Of a DNA stretch of 64,000 nt, positions 30,792 through 41,129 are shown one piece after another. Numbering within the stretch: the first letter of the stretch is position 1; every line of letters begins with the position of its first letter. The stretch is from Icerya purchasi. Taxonomy: Eukaryota > Arthropoda > Insecta > Hemiptera > Monophlebidae. The DNA lies in contig CM077115.1 of NCBI GenBank assembly GCA_039619475.1, positions 498,191,352 through 498,255,351 of the forward strand, read 5' to 3'. Below the pieces are notes generated by a model, which saw only the letters and a list, made by a program, of their open reading frames with translations, was not told the origin of the DNA and ran no database searches. The position numbers and the translations under genes were made by a program.

Positions 30792-33770
30792 ATGTCCTAC
30801 TTAATAAATTACCGTAGTAAAAACAGCTGTAAGAACTATTCCCATATCAAAAATTGGACTGACAATATTACATCTGAATTAAATTATAATAAAAATCATG
30901 TAGTTAACGAAGACATATTTCATGTACTGCATTTAAATATAAGAAGTGTACGACGAAATTGGGATGAATTTTTAGCTTATATTATAAATACTCCCGTAAG
31001 TGTTATCATTCTGACTGAAATTAACATAGCTGAATACGAGTTAAAATTATATGAGGTAGAGGGGTTCGAGAGATTTGCTATTCAAAAACCTTCGGGATAT
31101 AATGGAGGAATATTGATGTTTGTTAATAATAAATTTCGATGCATAATTCAGGAAGCCGTAAATACTCCAAGTATGGACATGCTGATGGTTGACATATTCA
31201 CATACGAAAAAACGCCATTACGAGTAATTGCCATATATAGATCTCCGAGTAAAAATGTAGGTGAATTTATTAAAGACCTCGCAATGTTATTGAAAAATGA
31301 AAAAGATAACGATAACGTTTTAATTTGCGGGGATTTTAACATAGACCTATTACATCAAAATGTACAGGCTGAAAACTTTTTGAATATATTGTACGGGATA
31401 GGAGCAGTTCAGTTAATCCAGGGAATAACGAGAGAGGAAGAACGAGTAGATAGATGCACCCAATCTTGTATTGATAACATATTCATGAAATATGCTGCCT
31501 GTAAAGTCACTTCTGGAATCATTAACGCGAAAATATCCGATCACTATTTAATAGGTGTTGCGTTTAGTACCTTGAAAAGCAAATGGCAGAAAAGTAACAT
31601 AAATCGCAAACTCGTTTTCGATGAAAAGAAAATACGTAGTGAAATATACAACTATAACTGGAACCAAATAAAGGGATTTAGCACGGCAGAAAACATATAT
31701 GATTATATAAACGCCGCATTCAAAATCATTTACAAGAAAGGTGAACTGGGTGTGAGTGAAGGTAGGAATGTAAACAAATATCATCCAAAAAAAGAATGGA
31801 TGAATCAGAAGATACTTAATTTTATGAAAATTAGAGATCAATACTATAAACTTAGTAAAGGGAATAGAACCAGTACTCGATATAAGGGACTCTATAAAAA
31901 ATATCGAAATAATGTCAAAACAGAAATAAGGAAGGCAAAACAGGTGTTTTACTTAAGTCAAATTGATAGAGCAAATAATTCGAGTAAAAATATATGGAGA
32001 ATAATTAATAGTATTGTAAATAAAAGGAATAAAGTATCAATTGATGATTGCATTTGCAGGCATTTTGGAACCGACTCATTATTAGTGGAGAAATTCAATG
32101 AATATTTTGCAAAATCAGTAGAACAATATAAACATAAGTGTGATGTCCAGTTATTGAATTCAAATGATGAAAACAGGTTGATGTGTTCTTTTTTCATTCC
32201 TCCAGCTGATAATATACAAATTGAAGCAATAATAAATAGCCTAAAAAATTTCAAAGCACCAGGTTGGGATGGTATTAGGACTATGGACATTAAGCGAAAT
32301 TTAGAGAGATTCGTTCCTATACTAACAAATATGATTAATTATTCTATAAAGAGTGGTATCATCCCACAGGGGCTAAAAAAAGGAATTATTAAACCAATTT
32401 ACAAAAAAGGAGCTCAAAATAAGCTGGAAAATTACCGCCCTATAACAATAATTTCGGTAATAGCGAAAATTTTAGAACATTACGTAAACTGTCATTTAAA
32501 GAATTACCTAGAAACAAATAATCTCCTTTACAAAAATCAACACGGATTTAGAGGAAAAAGATCCACCTTAACGCTATTAAGTAAATTGGGAAATGAAATA
32601 AATATGGGACTATCGATAGGGAATCAATTTATAATTACTTTCATTGACCTATCCAAGGCGTTTGACTTAGTAAATCATGATTTATTAATAAAGGATTTAG
32701 AAAAGATTGGTATTACTAACAGACAGCTCCAATGGTTTACAAACTATATTAAAAATAGGAAGAATTGTGTAAAAATTGCAAAAAATGAAAGTAGGGATAG
32801 GTGGTTACAATACGGTGTCGGACAAGGAACCATACTGGCTCCCATTCTTTTCTTGATATATACTGACTCGCTTCACAAATATATTAGAAATGCAAAGGTG
32901 TTTGTGTTTGCGGATGACATTGCGCTATTAATAGAACACAATAATATACAAATGGCGGAGAAGTTACTTCAGGAGGACGTTGATAATCTTAGTAAATGGG
33001 CGCATGACAGGAGGTTAGCAGTGAACATAAATAAATCAAAGATAATGCATATTCGAAACATATCCAAACTTGCTACTCATGAACCGAGGATTATCATCCA
33101 CAGTAACGAATGTGTCCATGATTTATATTTAAGGAACAACAGTCCAGTTTGTGCATGTAAACCATTAGAAAAGGTGCAGGATTTTAAATATTTAGGGGTT
33201 TTTATAGATAGCAATATGAATTGGAAAAAACATATACAAAATTTAAGTGTAAAAATCAGACAGACCATTCCAGCATTATATAAGATGAAACAAGTACTTC
33301 CATATGAAACACTAAAAATTTTTTTTAACGCAATGATAATGTCTAGGATATTATATGGTATTCAAATATGGGGAGAAGCGAAGAAATCACAACTTAACAA
33401 GATAACGAAATTGCAGAAAAGATGCTTAAAATTACTGTTTCCTCATGGGGGGCATTATAATTCAACATCATCATGGTGGAAGGTAAACAATGAGATGTCG
33501 CCAAAAATGTATTATTATTATTATAGATTATTGGAGCTCAAAACCAATAATATCAGAATACCTTCAAGACCTAAAATTAGAGTGACGAGAGATCGAAATA
33601 AAAAATACTTTATTCAACCAAGGGGGACCAATTTAAGGATTGATAATACACAGCAGACAGTTCTAATTAAATTATTACGGGAAATTCCAAGTAATATATT
33701 AAAGGAGAAAAGATTAGGTGTGTGGAAGGAAGACGTAAAAAAATGGCTGATAGATTGGTGTGCAGATTAA
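30792..33770 (+). CDS. Family B ORF2: endonuclease and reverse transcriptase, intact, 992 aa
   Basis: The first ATG in the open frame is at 30792 (MSYLINYRSK); the frame is open upstream to 30735 without an ATG. The endonuclease (about residues 45-260) keeps its key residues: LHLNIRSVRRN, ILTEINI, LICGDFNIDLL, SCIDNIFM and ISDHYLIG. RT (about 470-780) has FKAPGWDGI, NYRPITIISV, QHGFRGKRST, ITFIDLSKAFDLVNHDLL, GVGQGTILAPILFLIY and the catalytic FVFADDIALL. The C-terminal thumb region has KYLGVFIDSNMNWKKHI. There is no RNase H. All expected catalytic residues are present, so the enzyme could be functional. Confidence 0.92.
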   Translation: MSYLINYRSKNSCKNYSHIKNWTDNITSELNYNKNHVVNEDIFHVLHLNIRSVRRNWDEFLAYIINTPVSVIILTEINIAEYELKLYEVEGFERFAIQKPSGYNGGILMFVNNKFRCIIQEAVNTPSMDMLMVDIFTYEKTPLRVIAIYRSPSKNVGEFIKDLAMLLKNEKDNDNVLICGDFNIDLLHQNVQAENFLNILYGIGAVQLIQGITREEERVDRCTQSCIDNIFMKYAACKVTSGIINAKISDHYLIGVAFSTLKSKWQKSNINRKLVFDEKKIRSEIYNYNWNQIKGFSTAENIYDYINAAFKIIYKKGELGVSEGRNVNKYHPKKEWMNQKILNFMKIRDQYYKLSKGNRTSTRYKGLYKKYRNNVKTEIRKAKQVFYLSQIDRANNSSKNIWRIINSIVNKRNKVSIDDCICRHFGTDSLLVEKFNEYFAKSVEQYKHKCDVQLLNSNDENRLMCSFFIPPADNIQIEAIINSLKNFKAPGWDGIRTMDIKRNLERFVPILTNMINYSIKSGIIPQGLKKGIIKPIYKKGAQNKLENYRPITIISVIAKILEHYVNCHLKNYLETNNLLYKNQHGFRGKRSTLTLLSKLGNEINMGLSIGNQFIITFIDLSKAFDLVNHDLLIKDLEKIGITNRQLQWFTNYIKNRKNCVKIAKNESRDRWLQYGVGQGTILAPILFLIYTDSLHKYIRNAKVFVFADDIALLIEHNNIQMAEKLLQEDVDNLSKWAHDRRLAVNINKSKIMHIRNISKLATHEPRIIIHSNECVHDLYLRNNSPVCACKPLEKVQDFKYLGVFIDSNMNWKKHIQNLSVKIRQTIPALYKMKQVLPYETLKIFFNAMIMSRILYGIQIWGEAKKSQLNKITKLQKRCLKLLFPHGGHYNSTSSWWKVNNEMSPKMYYYYYRLLELKTNNIRIPSRPKIRVTRDRNKKYFIQPRGTNLRIDNTQQTVLIKLLREIPSNILKEKRLGVWKEDVKKWLIDWCAD

Positions 33771-34107
33771 GAAATTTTCGAGGATTCTTCTATTTGTACT
33801 ACCATGTCGGTGACTTCTTTATTTCGCAAATTAGGTTCCTAAAATTCTCATTGCTCAGCACAGGAACTACAACAGGTGCATGTAGACAATTTTCAATAAT
33901 GTAGCGGAAAAGATCTTCTTTCTTGTACATTAGTGGGTATGATTACTCTGAGTGTGACTGGTTGGTGATGTATAAGTGCTAAGTGTGTAGTTATAAGAAG
34001 TTACTGTACTAAATTAATCAAATTACTATAGTGATAAGAAATACTATTTTAGATGTATTGAAATGTTATTAGTTAATTGTAAATTTATGTCAAATAAACA
34101 ATAATGA

Positions 34108-34153
34108 GGGTGACGGGAACTCACGAAACGGGCAAAATTGCCTTGTGAGACCC
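34108..34153 (+). other. Predicted 3' UTR hairpin of family B
   Basis: The outer stem is GGGT (34108-34111) with ACCC (34150-34153), the middle stem CTCAC (34120-34124) with GTGAG (34145-34149), and the inner stem GGC(A) with (T)GCC around an A-rich loop. It lies just before the poly-A. L2/CR1-type elements are known to use 3' stem-loops for recognition by their RT, so this is a candidate RT-binding element. No covariation was tested. Confidence 0.6.
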
Positions 34154-34164
34154 ACAACTTTCTT

Positions 34165-34199
<35 letters not shown>

Positions 34200-35769
34200 A
34201 AAATTAGTTGGAAACCTCATATTGCCAACTTAAAACATAGCTGCACCAATTCTATCCCTATATTGAAATATCTGGCTAGCCCCAGATGTAATATTAATCC
34301 TAAATTCCTTTTCAACATCTACAGATCGCTGATTTTATCGAAAATCCACTACGGGTGCCAGATGTACTTCTCAGCTAGCAAATCTATATTGAAATCTCTT
34401 GATCCTATACATCACTCAGCACTGAGAACCATTTTGGGAGTGCATCGAACTTCTCCAGCTGCCAGCATGTGCGTTCTAGCTGGGTGCCCTCCACTTCCCT
34501 ACTTCCGAAAATACTTCATACTGCGAAATATGTACCATCATTTCAGCCACACACGAAACCTCCCCCTAAAGTTGGAACATTATCTTCTTGAACCAAACTT
34601 TCCCGGCGACCCACTACCAGAATTACTGGCCGACCTGCGAAGATGTGGTATCACGTCTTTACAGAAGTCAACACCCAGCCTCAATACCCTTATTCCCCCT
34701 TGGATCACGTTCCAAATAAATATTGATGTGTCGCTGAAACAGCATCTAACCACAACAAGTTCTCTCCTCACAGTGGAAGCGGCAGTTAGGGCAATTAATA
34801 AGTACCCGGACCACCTAGTTTACTACACTGATGGAGCCAAGGCAGTTGGCGAGGCAGGTCCACTGCCCGCAGCCTGTGCAGCCGAAGGTCACGACATCTC
34901 ATTCGAAACTCGACTCAATGATGCCTGTTCCGCATTGGATGCAGAATTGTACGCAATTGCACACTGTTTCCACCACATCGTTACAACTCACACCAGAGCC
35001 AGCGATTTCCTCCTGGTTACTGATTCCCTACAGTCTTTGAACATGATTAGAAGTCAAAAATTCAACAACCCGCTAGTCCTAAAAATATATCACTACTTGA
35101 GTGAATTGCAGCTAATGGATAGTCACGTGTCGCTGCTGTGGGTTCCTGGGCACATTGGAGTGCCCGATAATGAGAGTGTCGACAGAGCAGCACGTTCTGC
35201 CTTACTCTCGAAAATGCCACAGGACGCGGAGCTTCCCTCATCAATAACATATATATTCCTAAAGGTGTGCGAAAACCAGTGGAAAACTGAATGGGCAGCT
35301 GCAACAACATCCTTAAGAACCATTAAGCCCACAGTTGAATCATGGTGGCCACCGGAGGGAACATCCCGATACGACTTTAAGATCCTCAGCCGGCTGCGAA
35401 TTGGGCACATCGCTATTTCGCACAAACATATAATTGATAAAACGCCGCCTCCGGCTACATGCCCCTTGTGCAACCAGACAACCGCACCGGCAGTTTCCCA
35501 CATAATTCTTACCTGCCAAAAGTTTAATATGTTGCGGAGGCAACTTGGCCTACCCATAGATATAGGGCAGACCCTCTCAAACGAGGTAATCTCCATAAAC
35601 AGGATTATTGCTTTCATTAATATGAGTGGCTTAACTCACCACATTTAAATTACCCCCCTCCCTTGTGTGTGCTGTAATGACCATAGTAGTTACACACAGC
35701 ACATACAATTTAAGGGAATTTAAAAAAAAAAAAAAAAAAAAAAAAGAAAAATATAGCGATAAGAGCACG

Positions 35770-37381
35770 ATGAACCGCCCGCAGCCGGGAAGCCGGCTAG
35801 TAAGCTGAAAGCGCCGTCTAAACCCGACGGGAACGACAGCGCAACTGCTAGTAAGTCCACACCGCACGCAACAGCTAAGCCACACACACACACACACAAA
35901 TCACATCAACGCACGACACAAGCCTTATCAGCAACTCCGACAAAAGCACAAACAAACCCGCAGCGTTCAGCTGATTTATCTCTCGCGATAAGCTCGCGCA
36001 GCCAGCCGTCTGCCGATTTTAACGCTGATAGCTCCGCAGCGACCGCGGTAAATGACAAAATCCAAAACAGCCCCTCCGATGCAACCGTCCCGACCGCACC
36101 GAGTGTACCAGCATCCTTCTCCAAAAAATTAAAAACTATAAAGAAAATAGCCCCGCTAACCGACTTCAATTACCCAACAGGGGAACAGGGCGTAATATTC
36201 CCATACGTTCCGACAAGCAGCAACCGCGATTACTTCTTGGCATAAAAGATTTAGTTGGCGAGCCATCTAACATAATAGCAGGCTCAAAAATCAGCAAAGA
36301 TCGAGTTGCAATATTTTTTAAGTCAAAATCCAATGTCGAAAAGCTATTCGAACATGGAAGAAGAATCAAAATAGGCTCGCGAGTGATCACTGCCCGACGT
36401 TTAAAAAATCCATCTAATAAACTAATCATGTCAAATATCTCTCCTACTATCCCGAACCAGCTTATACTCTCGCACCTTGCCTCAGTGTTTTCATTGAAAT
36501 TTTTCACCCCTTTAACCACCCTTCGTTCAACCCAAACGACGCTGAATTCGGACATATTGTCAGCTGGCGTAGACAAGTTTATATCGAGCAGGCCAACTGT
36601 ACTAACATCCCTGAGTCCTTTATATTAACACCGCATATTCCTCCACTTAGACGACCACTCATGCCACGGCTGCACAAATAAAAAAGGAAACACTAGTCAA
36701 CCAACCACGCTATCTATTCCCCCCCGCAACATCTAGACATTGGCAGAACAATGGAAGTCGATCAAATAATCCCAAATGCGAAACGCCCCCACCGAACAAC
36801 ACCAGATTCTTTTCCCGACGATCCCACACTATCAGCGACATCCCAGCCTGCAACAAAGAAAATTAATATCCCGTTACCAGAGGACGACATCAGCCATACT
36901 GCACTACTGGAACAAACAGATAGCTCCCCAATCCAGTCAGAGCTGAGACATGCTTTGAAATCACAGCCAGAAGAGAAGGACTCTTTGCAGCAAAAGGCAC
37001 AACAGAAAACCGATTTCAAAACACCGCCAGACGCGCAGCACATCACTGAGTCAGCTAATCGGAAGCCAAAACAAAAAAAAAATCATAAACATCGACGAAG
37101 CAGTTGAGAAGGTCAGACCGATGTTTGATAACGATCAAGCTAACTTTATCATTAACTTCGACATTTATAAAACCTTCATGAGAAACATAACTTCTAAATC
37201 TGACTATATAACCTACGCGCACAACTTTACACAGGATAAAGACGAACTGATTCACCTAATTGCAGCAACCAAACCACATCTGAAGAACTCGAGCTTAAAA
37301 AATAAATGTACCCGCATACTAAAAAGCCTGAGCTGCCTATCCACAGATGGCAATACGTCAGAAGGGAGCTCTACCCACTAA
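35770..37381 (+). pseudogene. Family A ORF1 of A3, frameshifted
   Basis: A low-complexity N-terminal part (PSDATVPTAPSVPASFSKK near 36100) leads to APLTDFNYPTGEQGVIFPYV. The frame then breaks. The NISPTIPNQ block (36433), ISWRRQVYIEQ-like block (36550-36600) and the HSCHGC pair (36655) lie in different frames. A 118-codon linker frame (36751-37107) is open. The C-terminal domain (NFIINFDIYKTFMRNI to KCTRILKSLS) is intact at 37121-37381. It is dead, but useful for defining conserved blocks. Confidence 0.75.
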
Positions 37382-37465
37382 CACACGAACCCCATGTGAA
37401 CCCCAACATTAAAGACCGACTAACAACAGCCACTGGCTTCACGAGACAACATAGAAACACCCAAC

Positions 37466-37740
37466 ATGGCGAGCAACAATACAATTATGCAGTGGAACTG
37501 CAGAGGGATTATCAATCACCAAACCGAACTGGAACACCTATTAGCCACATATTCTCCATCGGTAGCCTGCTTTCAGGAGACGCACTTGCGGCCTGGAGAC
37601 AAACCAAGAATAAAGGACTACAGCCTATTCCGATGCGATAATATTGGTGGCAACCGAGCAAGCGGAGGAGTAGCAATCCTAGTACATACGTCGGTCTCAG
37701 CTTTATCAGCCAGAATAGACACACCCTTTCAGACGATACC
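37466..37740 (+). pseudogene. Family A ORF2 of A3, endonuclease start only
   Basis: The ATG at 37466 opens ASNNTIMQWNCRGI, followed by ACFQETHLRPGDKPRIKDYS and GGVAILVHTSVSALS, the first third of the endonuclease, highly similar to A2. At DTPFQTI it is replaced by antisense family C sequence. The fused frame downstream is an artefact. Confidence 0.85.
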
Positions 37741-38940
37741 GTCTACTCCGGGAGCAGAATCTGAAGAATTGCATAAGGACGTTCCTAATTCCGTGAAGGT
37801 AAAAGGAGTGACCAGAAAATGGGAGGAGTTGGAAGAAGACGATATGCGACGAGATTCATGAAGGTTAGGAACGTAACAAGGAGCAATGCAGTCAATGAAA
37901 GAGATTAACTCATCATCTGAGAGAGTACAAGAACGAGGATAACGGAAAAGAGGGAACTTGAAAGCCTCAGCCATTTTCCAAACCTGTGAAATAGGAGTAG
38001 AGCGTGAGAAGGTGGAACAGAAGCTTTTCCACGCATTTTTTTTTGCTGATTTGAGGATGAATCTGGCTGTAGCATTGGCTCTTTTATGGGAAAGATAGTT
38101 GCTGAGTGTAGGGCTAGATCGATAAGATCTGAAAGTGATTAAACTGAGATCGAAAGCAGCCTTACAATTCTGATTCCACCACAAAGCAGAGGACGATTTC
38201 ACTTTCTTATGAGATGAACGACGGACAGGAGGAGAAGAACAAGTTAAAGCAGAAGAGATAGAATCAATAAAGAATTTATATTCGGAAAAACAATTCAAAG
38301 AAGCAGGGATGGAAGATAGTGGGGAATCAACGGAGGAACAGAATAGAGACCAATCAACTTTAGAGAGAACCCAATTTGGAGAATTAAGAGAAGTAGAGAA
38401 AGGAGAGGAGGAGACTTCATTCACTGAAATAATAATAGGAACATGTTCACTTCCAAAGGTACCGTCTAAAGTATATCATGAACAACTGAGACCAAGATTA
38501 AGAGAGGTAAGGGATAGATCAATAGAGCTAAGAGAGGAGTGACTTCTGATGCACGTAGGAGACCATCATTGAGAAGGAATAAATCATTCTGAAGAATGAA
38601 ATTCTCTAAGATCGTGCCATTACTATTGTAGTTGGAACAACCGCACAAGGGTGAGTGGGCGTTCCAATCACCACCTATGAGGAAAGGAGAAGAAAGGGAG
38701 TTGATTAAAGATCGGAACGGAAAATCGCGCAAATCGAAAGTCGAAAGAATGTAAGCGGAAATGAAATGAAAGGGCCTGGAAGAATAGTTAGGAATAGAGA
38801 TGTGCACTAAGCTGGGATAAGGAGGATTAGGAGAAAACAAGGGTTGAGAAGCATGGGTTAAAAACCGGACATCATTTCTTACTAAAATAGCTGAACCACC
38901 GTAGCCATCGCTGCGGTTGAAACAGATCAGAAAAGTGGAA
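37741..38940 (-). mobile_element. Family C LINE fragment C7: endonuclease and EN-RT linker
   Basis: On the minus strand, from about 38940, endonuclease parts read DGYGGSAILVRNDVRF, then SPFLIGGDWNAHSPLCGCSN and LENFILQNDLFLLNDG. After a frameshift, the linker SALWWNQNCKAAFDLSLITF to FSRSTPISQVWKMAEAFKFP is open (38424-37741) and ends at SDSAPGVDGIV, the first RT block. Both ends are cut, and there is no tail. C8, just upstream on the same strand, begins with this same block. Confidence 0.85.
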
Positions 38941-38944
38941 CTAG

Positions 38945-39174
38945 TAAGCCAATAGGAAAACGTTAATCTTATTACATTAGTTTAATCCTATGCCGCTTTT
39001 TATAATTCCTTAAAAGATTCTTAACATCTGAGGGAAGAGAATTATGTATTATCGCTGCTTTATATTGTAAGTCTTGTATGAAACTTATTAAACTTAGGAA
39101 TAGTAGCCATGAAATCATTTGCTGACCTCGTGCTATCTTCCCGCATTTTGATATTAAATCTTGTACTATATTTA
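38945..39174 (-). mobile_element. LINE C-terminal remnant E2
   Basis: Minus-strand reading gives KFNKFHTRL, then, after a stop, LPSDVKNLLRNYKKRHR, the end of a CR1/Jockey-type RT protein. It resembles E1 at 19040. It is short and broken. Confidence 0.45.
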
Positions 39175-40615
39175 TTTTTTTTCTTTCCTACCCTGGGCGC
39201 GCCAGCAGCCTTGACCCAACAACATGAAAAATTAAGAAATATAACTAAATAGCCAGGCGATCAGAAATAGAAAGAACAAAGGACAGCGGCAACGGAATAA
39301 CTGAAGGCAATGGGAAGGAAAGAATATAGGTAGCGTTAAAGGAAGTAGGAAGACCCAAAACTAAATGTTGGGCGTAAAGAAAGGAGCGTTCGTTAGGGAG
39401 GGCAGAACATTCGAATAGGATATGATCGGAATCACAAATACAAGAAGGCTCAAAAGCGTGAAGAGAGCAGAAAGGAAAAGGGGAGTAGAGAATGATTGAT
39501 TCTAAGCCTAATTAAGGAAACAACAGAGGACGACGACAGATAGTAATCGATTGAAACCAAGACACGAAACTAGGAACCGGTTGAATAAGACGGTACTGTG
39601 AAAAGAGATTTGAGAATAAAGATGGATACATGTCAGACCAAAGTCTGGAATGATTAGAGCGTGATAGAGAAAGAATGTCTGAAGAAGAGAAAGAGTCGAG
39701 GAAAGGACCAATGTGGGCGGCTGAACGAGCTAAAGAGTCAGCTGAGTCATTGCCCTCAATATTGGAATGACTAACGACCCATAGAAAGCCTATGAGAAAA
39801 GAGCGGAACGAGAACAAAGAGGAGACAAAAGATCGAATAGAGAGGATGACACTGTCAGAAGTATGAGAAGGAGGAGAGGAGATGGTTTGAAGAACGCCTT
39901 TGGAATCAGAAACAATCAGGAATTTGTGAACTCCACTCGTAGAGGATATAAAATGAATGACGCGAAGAATTGAGATTGATTCGGCCGAAAAGATAGAGCA
40001 GAAAGAGAGAAGTGTGAAAGACTCAGAGTGCAGGAACGCAGGAGACGTATATACACCACCCACACCCCTATCATTCTTGGAGCCATCCGTGAAGATTAAG
40101 ACTTGGAAAGAAAAAGAAGAGTCCAGTAGCTGAAGGAATTCGAAGTTGACTACATTGTGAGAGGAAGAACTAGCGCGGATTGGGAGGGAGGACAAAATGA
40201 TGGAATGCCATATGCTATTAAAATCGAAAGAAAAGTAAGGAAAACTGTTATAAGACGTAGGGAGAAAAATTGGAAACAAGCGATAAAATCGGAATTCTAT
40301 GAGGCACCAAGCGCCAGTGATTTTTGATATGAAGATAGGAAGGAATAAGATTGGATGACGAAATGCGAAGGCGTTTTATTAAAAAACGAGAAACCGAGGA
40401 GGGAACGACGAATGGATAGAGGTTGAGTGGCAGATTCAGAGACGCCAATTTTTAGAGATGTGGGAAAAATTCCACCGTAAACAGACTCACTAAACAGATA
40501 GGTTAAAGAGCGAGCAAAAAACTGAAAATTGTCACGAATAATTCGAAGCGAGATTTTATCCCTTCCAAAGGATGGTTTGTCAGGAAGAAAAGTCTTCAAA
40601 TTTAATTCGCTTGAA
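39175..40615 (-). mobile_element. Family C LINE, copy C8: RT start, RNase H, 3' end
   Basis: The minus strand begins at LKTFLPDKPSFGRDKISLR (first RT block), loses the RT core by internal deletion (joins to ESATQPLSIRRSLLGFSF), then has RNase H (IFTDGSKNDRGVGGVY, SAESISILR, LIVSDSKGVLQ, FLWVVSHSNIEGNDSADSLA; 40279-39512). A frameshifted C-terminal domain ends near DRLAI-stop. The 3' UTR has TTGGGTCAAGGCTG and GAAAGAAAAAAAATAAA. Its start coincides with the position where C7 ends. Confidence 0.85.
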
Positions 40616-40734
40616 AACAGACGAATTTAATATCCCATACTTTGGATGTTCTGATTCATTAAGTGTCGTGTACCGTAGTGCATCTGGATTTCAGATATTC
40701 TGGACACTACTTTAGTGGTTGAAGTGATTTGCAA

Positions 40735-41115
40735 CCTTTACTTCATTTTCTGCTACCTCAATCAACTCCTTATCAATGATTATTTGTTTCATACCGAAAT
40801 TATTTTTCCCAATTGTTTCATTAATAGACGACCAATAGTCTTTCTGTCTATATTGACATTTATTCAGTAAAGAATTGTAATATTCATACCCTCTTTTGCG
40901 TATTGTTTTATTAATGGTTTTTGAAATCGACTTGAAACCTAATTTATGGTTACTGTCAGATTGTGATAATCTTAAGAGTCGATATATTTTATCCCTTTCT
41001 TTAATAAAATTGATTATTTCATCAATAATAATAATAATACTGTTAAAGTAAGTAAAATAAAGTAGGTCCCTTATCCTTGACAGAGCGTCTAGGATTGTGT
41101 AATTAAGCTTTTCAT
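40735..41115 (-). mobile_element. LINE remnant E3: EN-RT linker of a CR1/Jockey-type element
   Basis: A minus-strand frame reads DEIINFIKERDKIYRLLRLS, then TINKTIRKRGYEYYNSLLNK and QKDYWSSINETIGKN, the basic helical linker that precedes RT in LINEs (compare IKERD..Y and YW..IN with WRIINSI in family B ORF2). It lacks both catalytic domains. The upstream end is masked by the SINE at 41130. Confidence 0.55.
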
Positions 41116-41129
41116 AATGTATTAAGCCC

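Larger units (their letters stand above)
29057..34196 (+). mobile_element. Family B CR1/L2-like LINE, intact ORF1 and ORF2, nested in A2
   Basis: The element carries ORF1 (29185-30021), an additional ORF (30148-30726), ORF2 (30792-33770), a 3' UTR with a hairpin (34108-34153) and a poly-A (34169-34196). ORF2 has endonuclease and RT but no RNase H; with a coiled-coil ORF1, this fits the CR1/L2 group of LINEs, though the exact clade is not settled. Its codon use is A-rich, unlike the T/C-rich family C. Deleting it rejoins A2 in frame (GLIFKSKISWKPHI), so boundaries are close to exact; any target-site duplication is hidden in the A run. It is the youngest-looking complete element here. Confidence 0.9.
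26866..35648 (+). pseudogene. Family A ORF2 of A2 (endonuclease, RT, RNase H), broken and split by B
   Basis: The ATG at 26866 opens VESCLMQWNCRGF (endonuclease), with LCLQESHL, a mutated LLRDFNAHSP (usual GDFNAH), FSTIDLAF and FSDHFPI. A one-base frameshift near 27801 and a TAG at 28275 (expected Trp) break it. RT shows YAVFFDLEKAFDRIW, NDVPQGSALSATLF and RLFIDDLNIS, where the motif usually reads FADD. Family B interrupts at 29056. The frame resumes after it to 35648: SKISWKPHI, RNase H (YYTDGAKAV, LDAELYAI, LLVTDSLQS, LLWVPGHIGVPDN), then CPLCNQTTAPAVSHIILTC. Confidence 0.85.
23930..35748 (+). mobile_element. Family A LINE, copy A2, near full length, holding nested C6 and B
   Basis: Three collinear segments form one element: 23930-24286, ~25513-29056 and ~34195-35748. 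They are separated by minus-strand family C copy C6 and by family B. Without the insertions it is about 5.4 kb: ORF1, ORF2 (endonuclease, RT, RNase H, Cys/His domain), a 3' UTR with CAGCACATACAATTTAAGGG, and a poly-A at about 35721-35748. It is inactive by its own stops as well as by the insertions. It is the best reference for the family's 3' half. The 5' end is approximate. Confidence 0.85.
35749..37740 (+). mobile_element. Family A LINE, copy A3: ORF1 and start of ORF2, 3'-truncated
   Basis: The copy starts immediately after the poly-A of A2 in the same orientation. It contains a decayed ORF1 and the first ~90 codons of the endonuclease, then stops at 37740, where minus-strand family C sequence (C7) begins in mid-gene. 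The 5' end is not resolved. Multiple frameshifts exist in ORF1. Confidence 0.8.

Noticed and set aside
34149..34200. Long target-site duplication for family B (AATCT on both sides)
   Set aside because: It would leave the A2 reading frame out of register; the alternative junction with A residues absorbed into the tail restores the frame.
34831..35617. Several long antisense and alternate frames over the RNase H region
   Set aside because: All overlap the A2 ORF2 frame that carries RNase H and Cys/His motifs; the others have no motifs.
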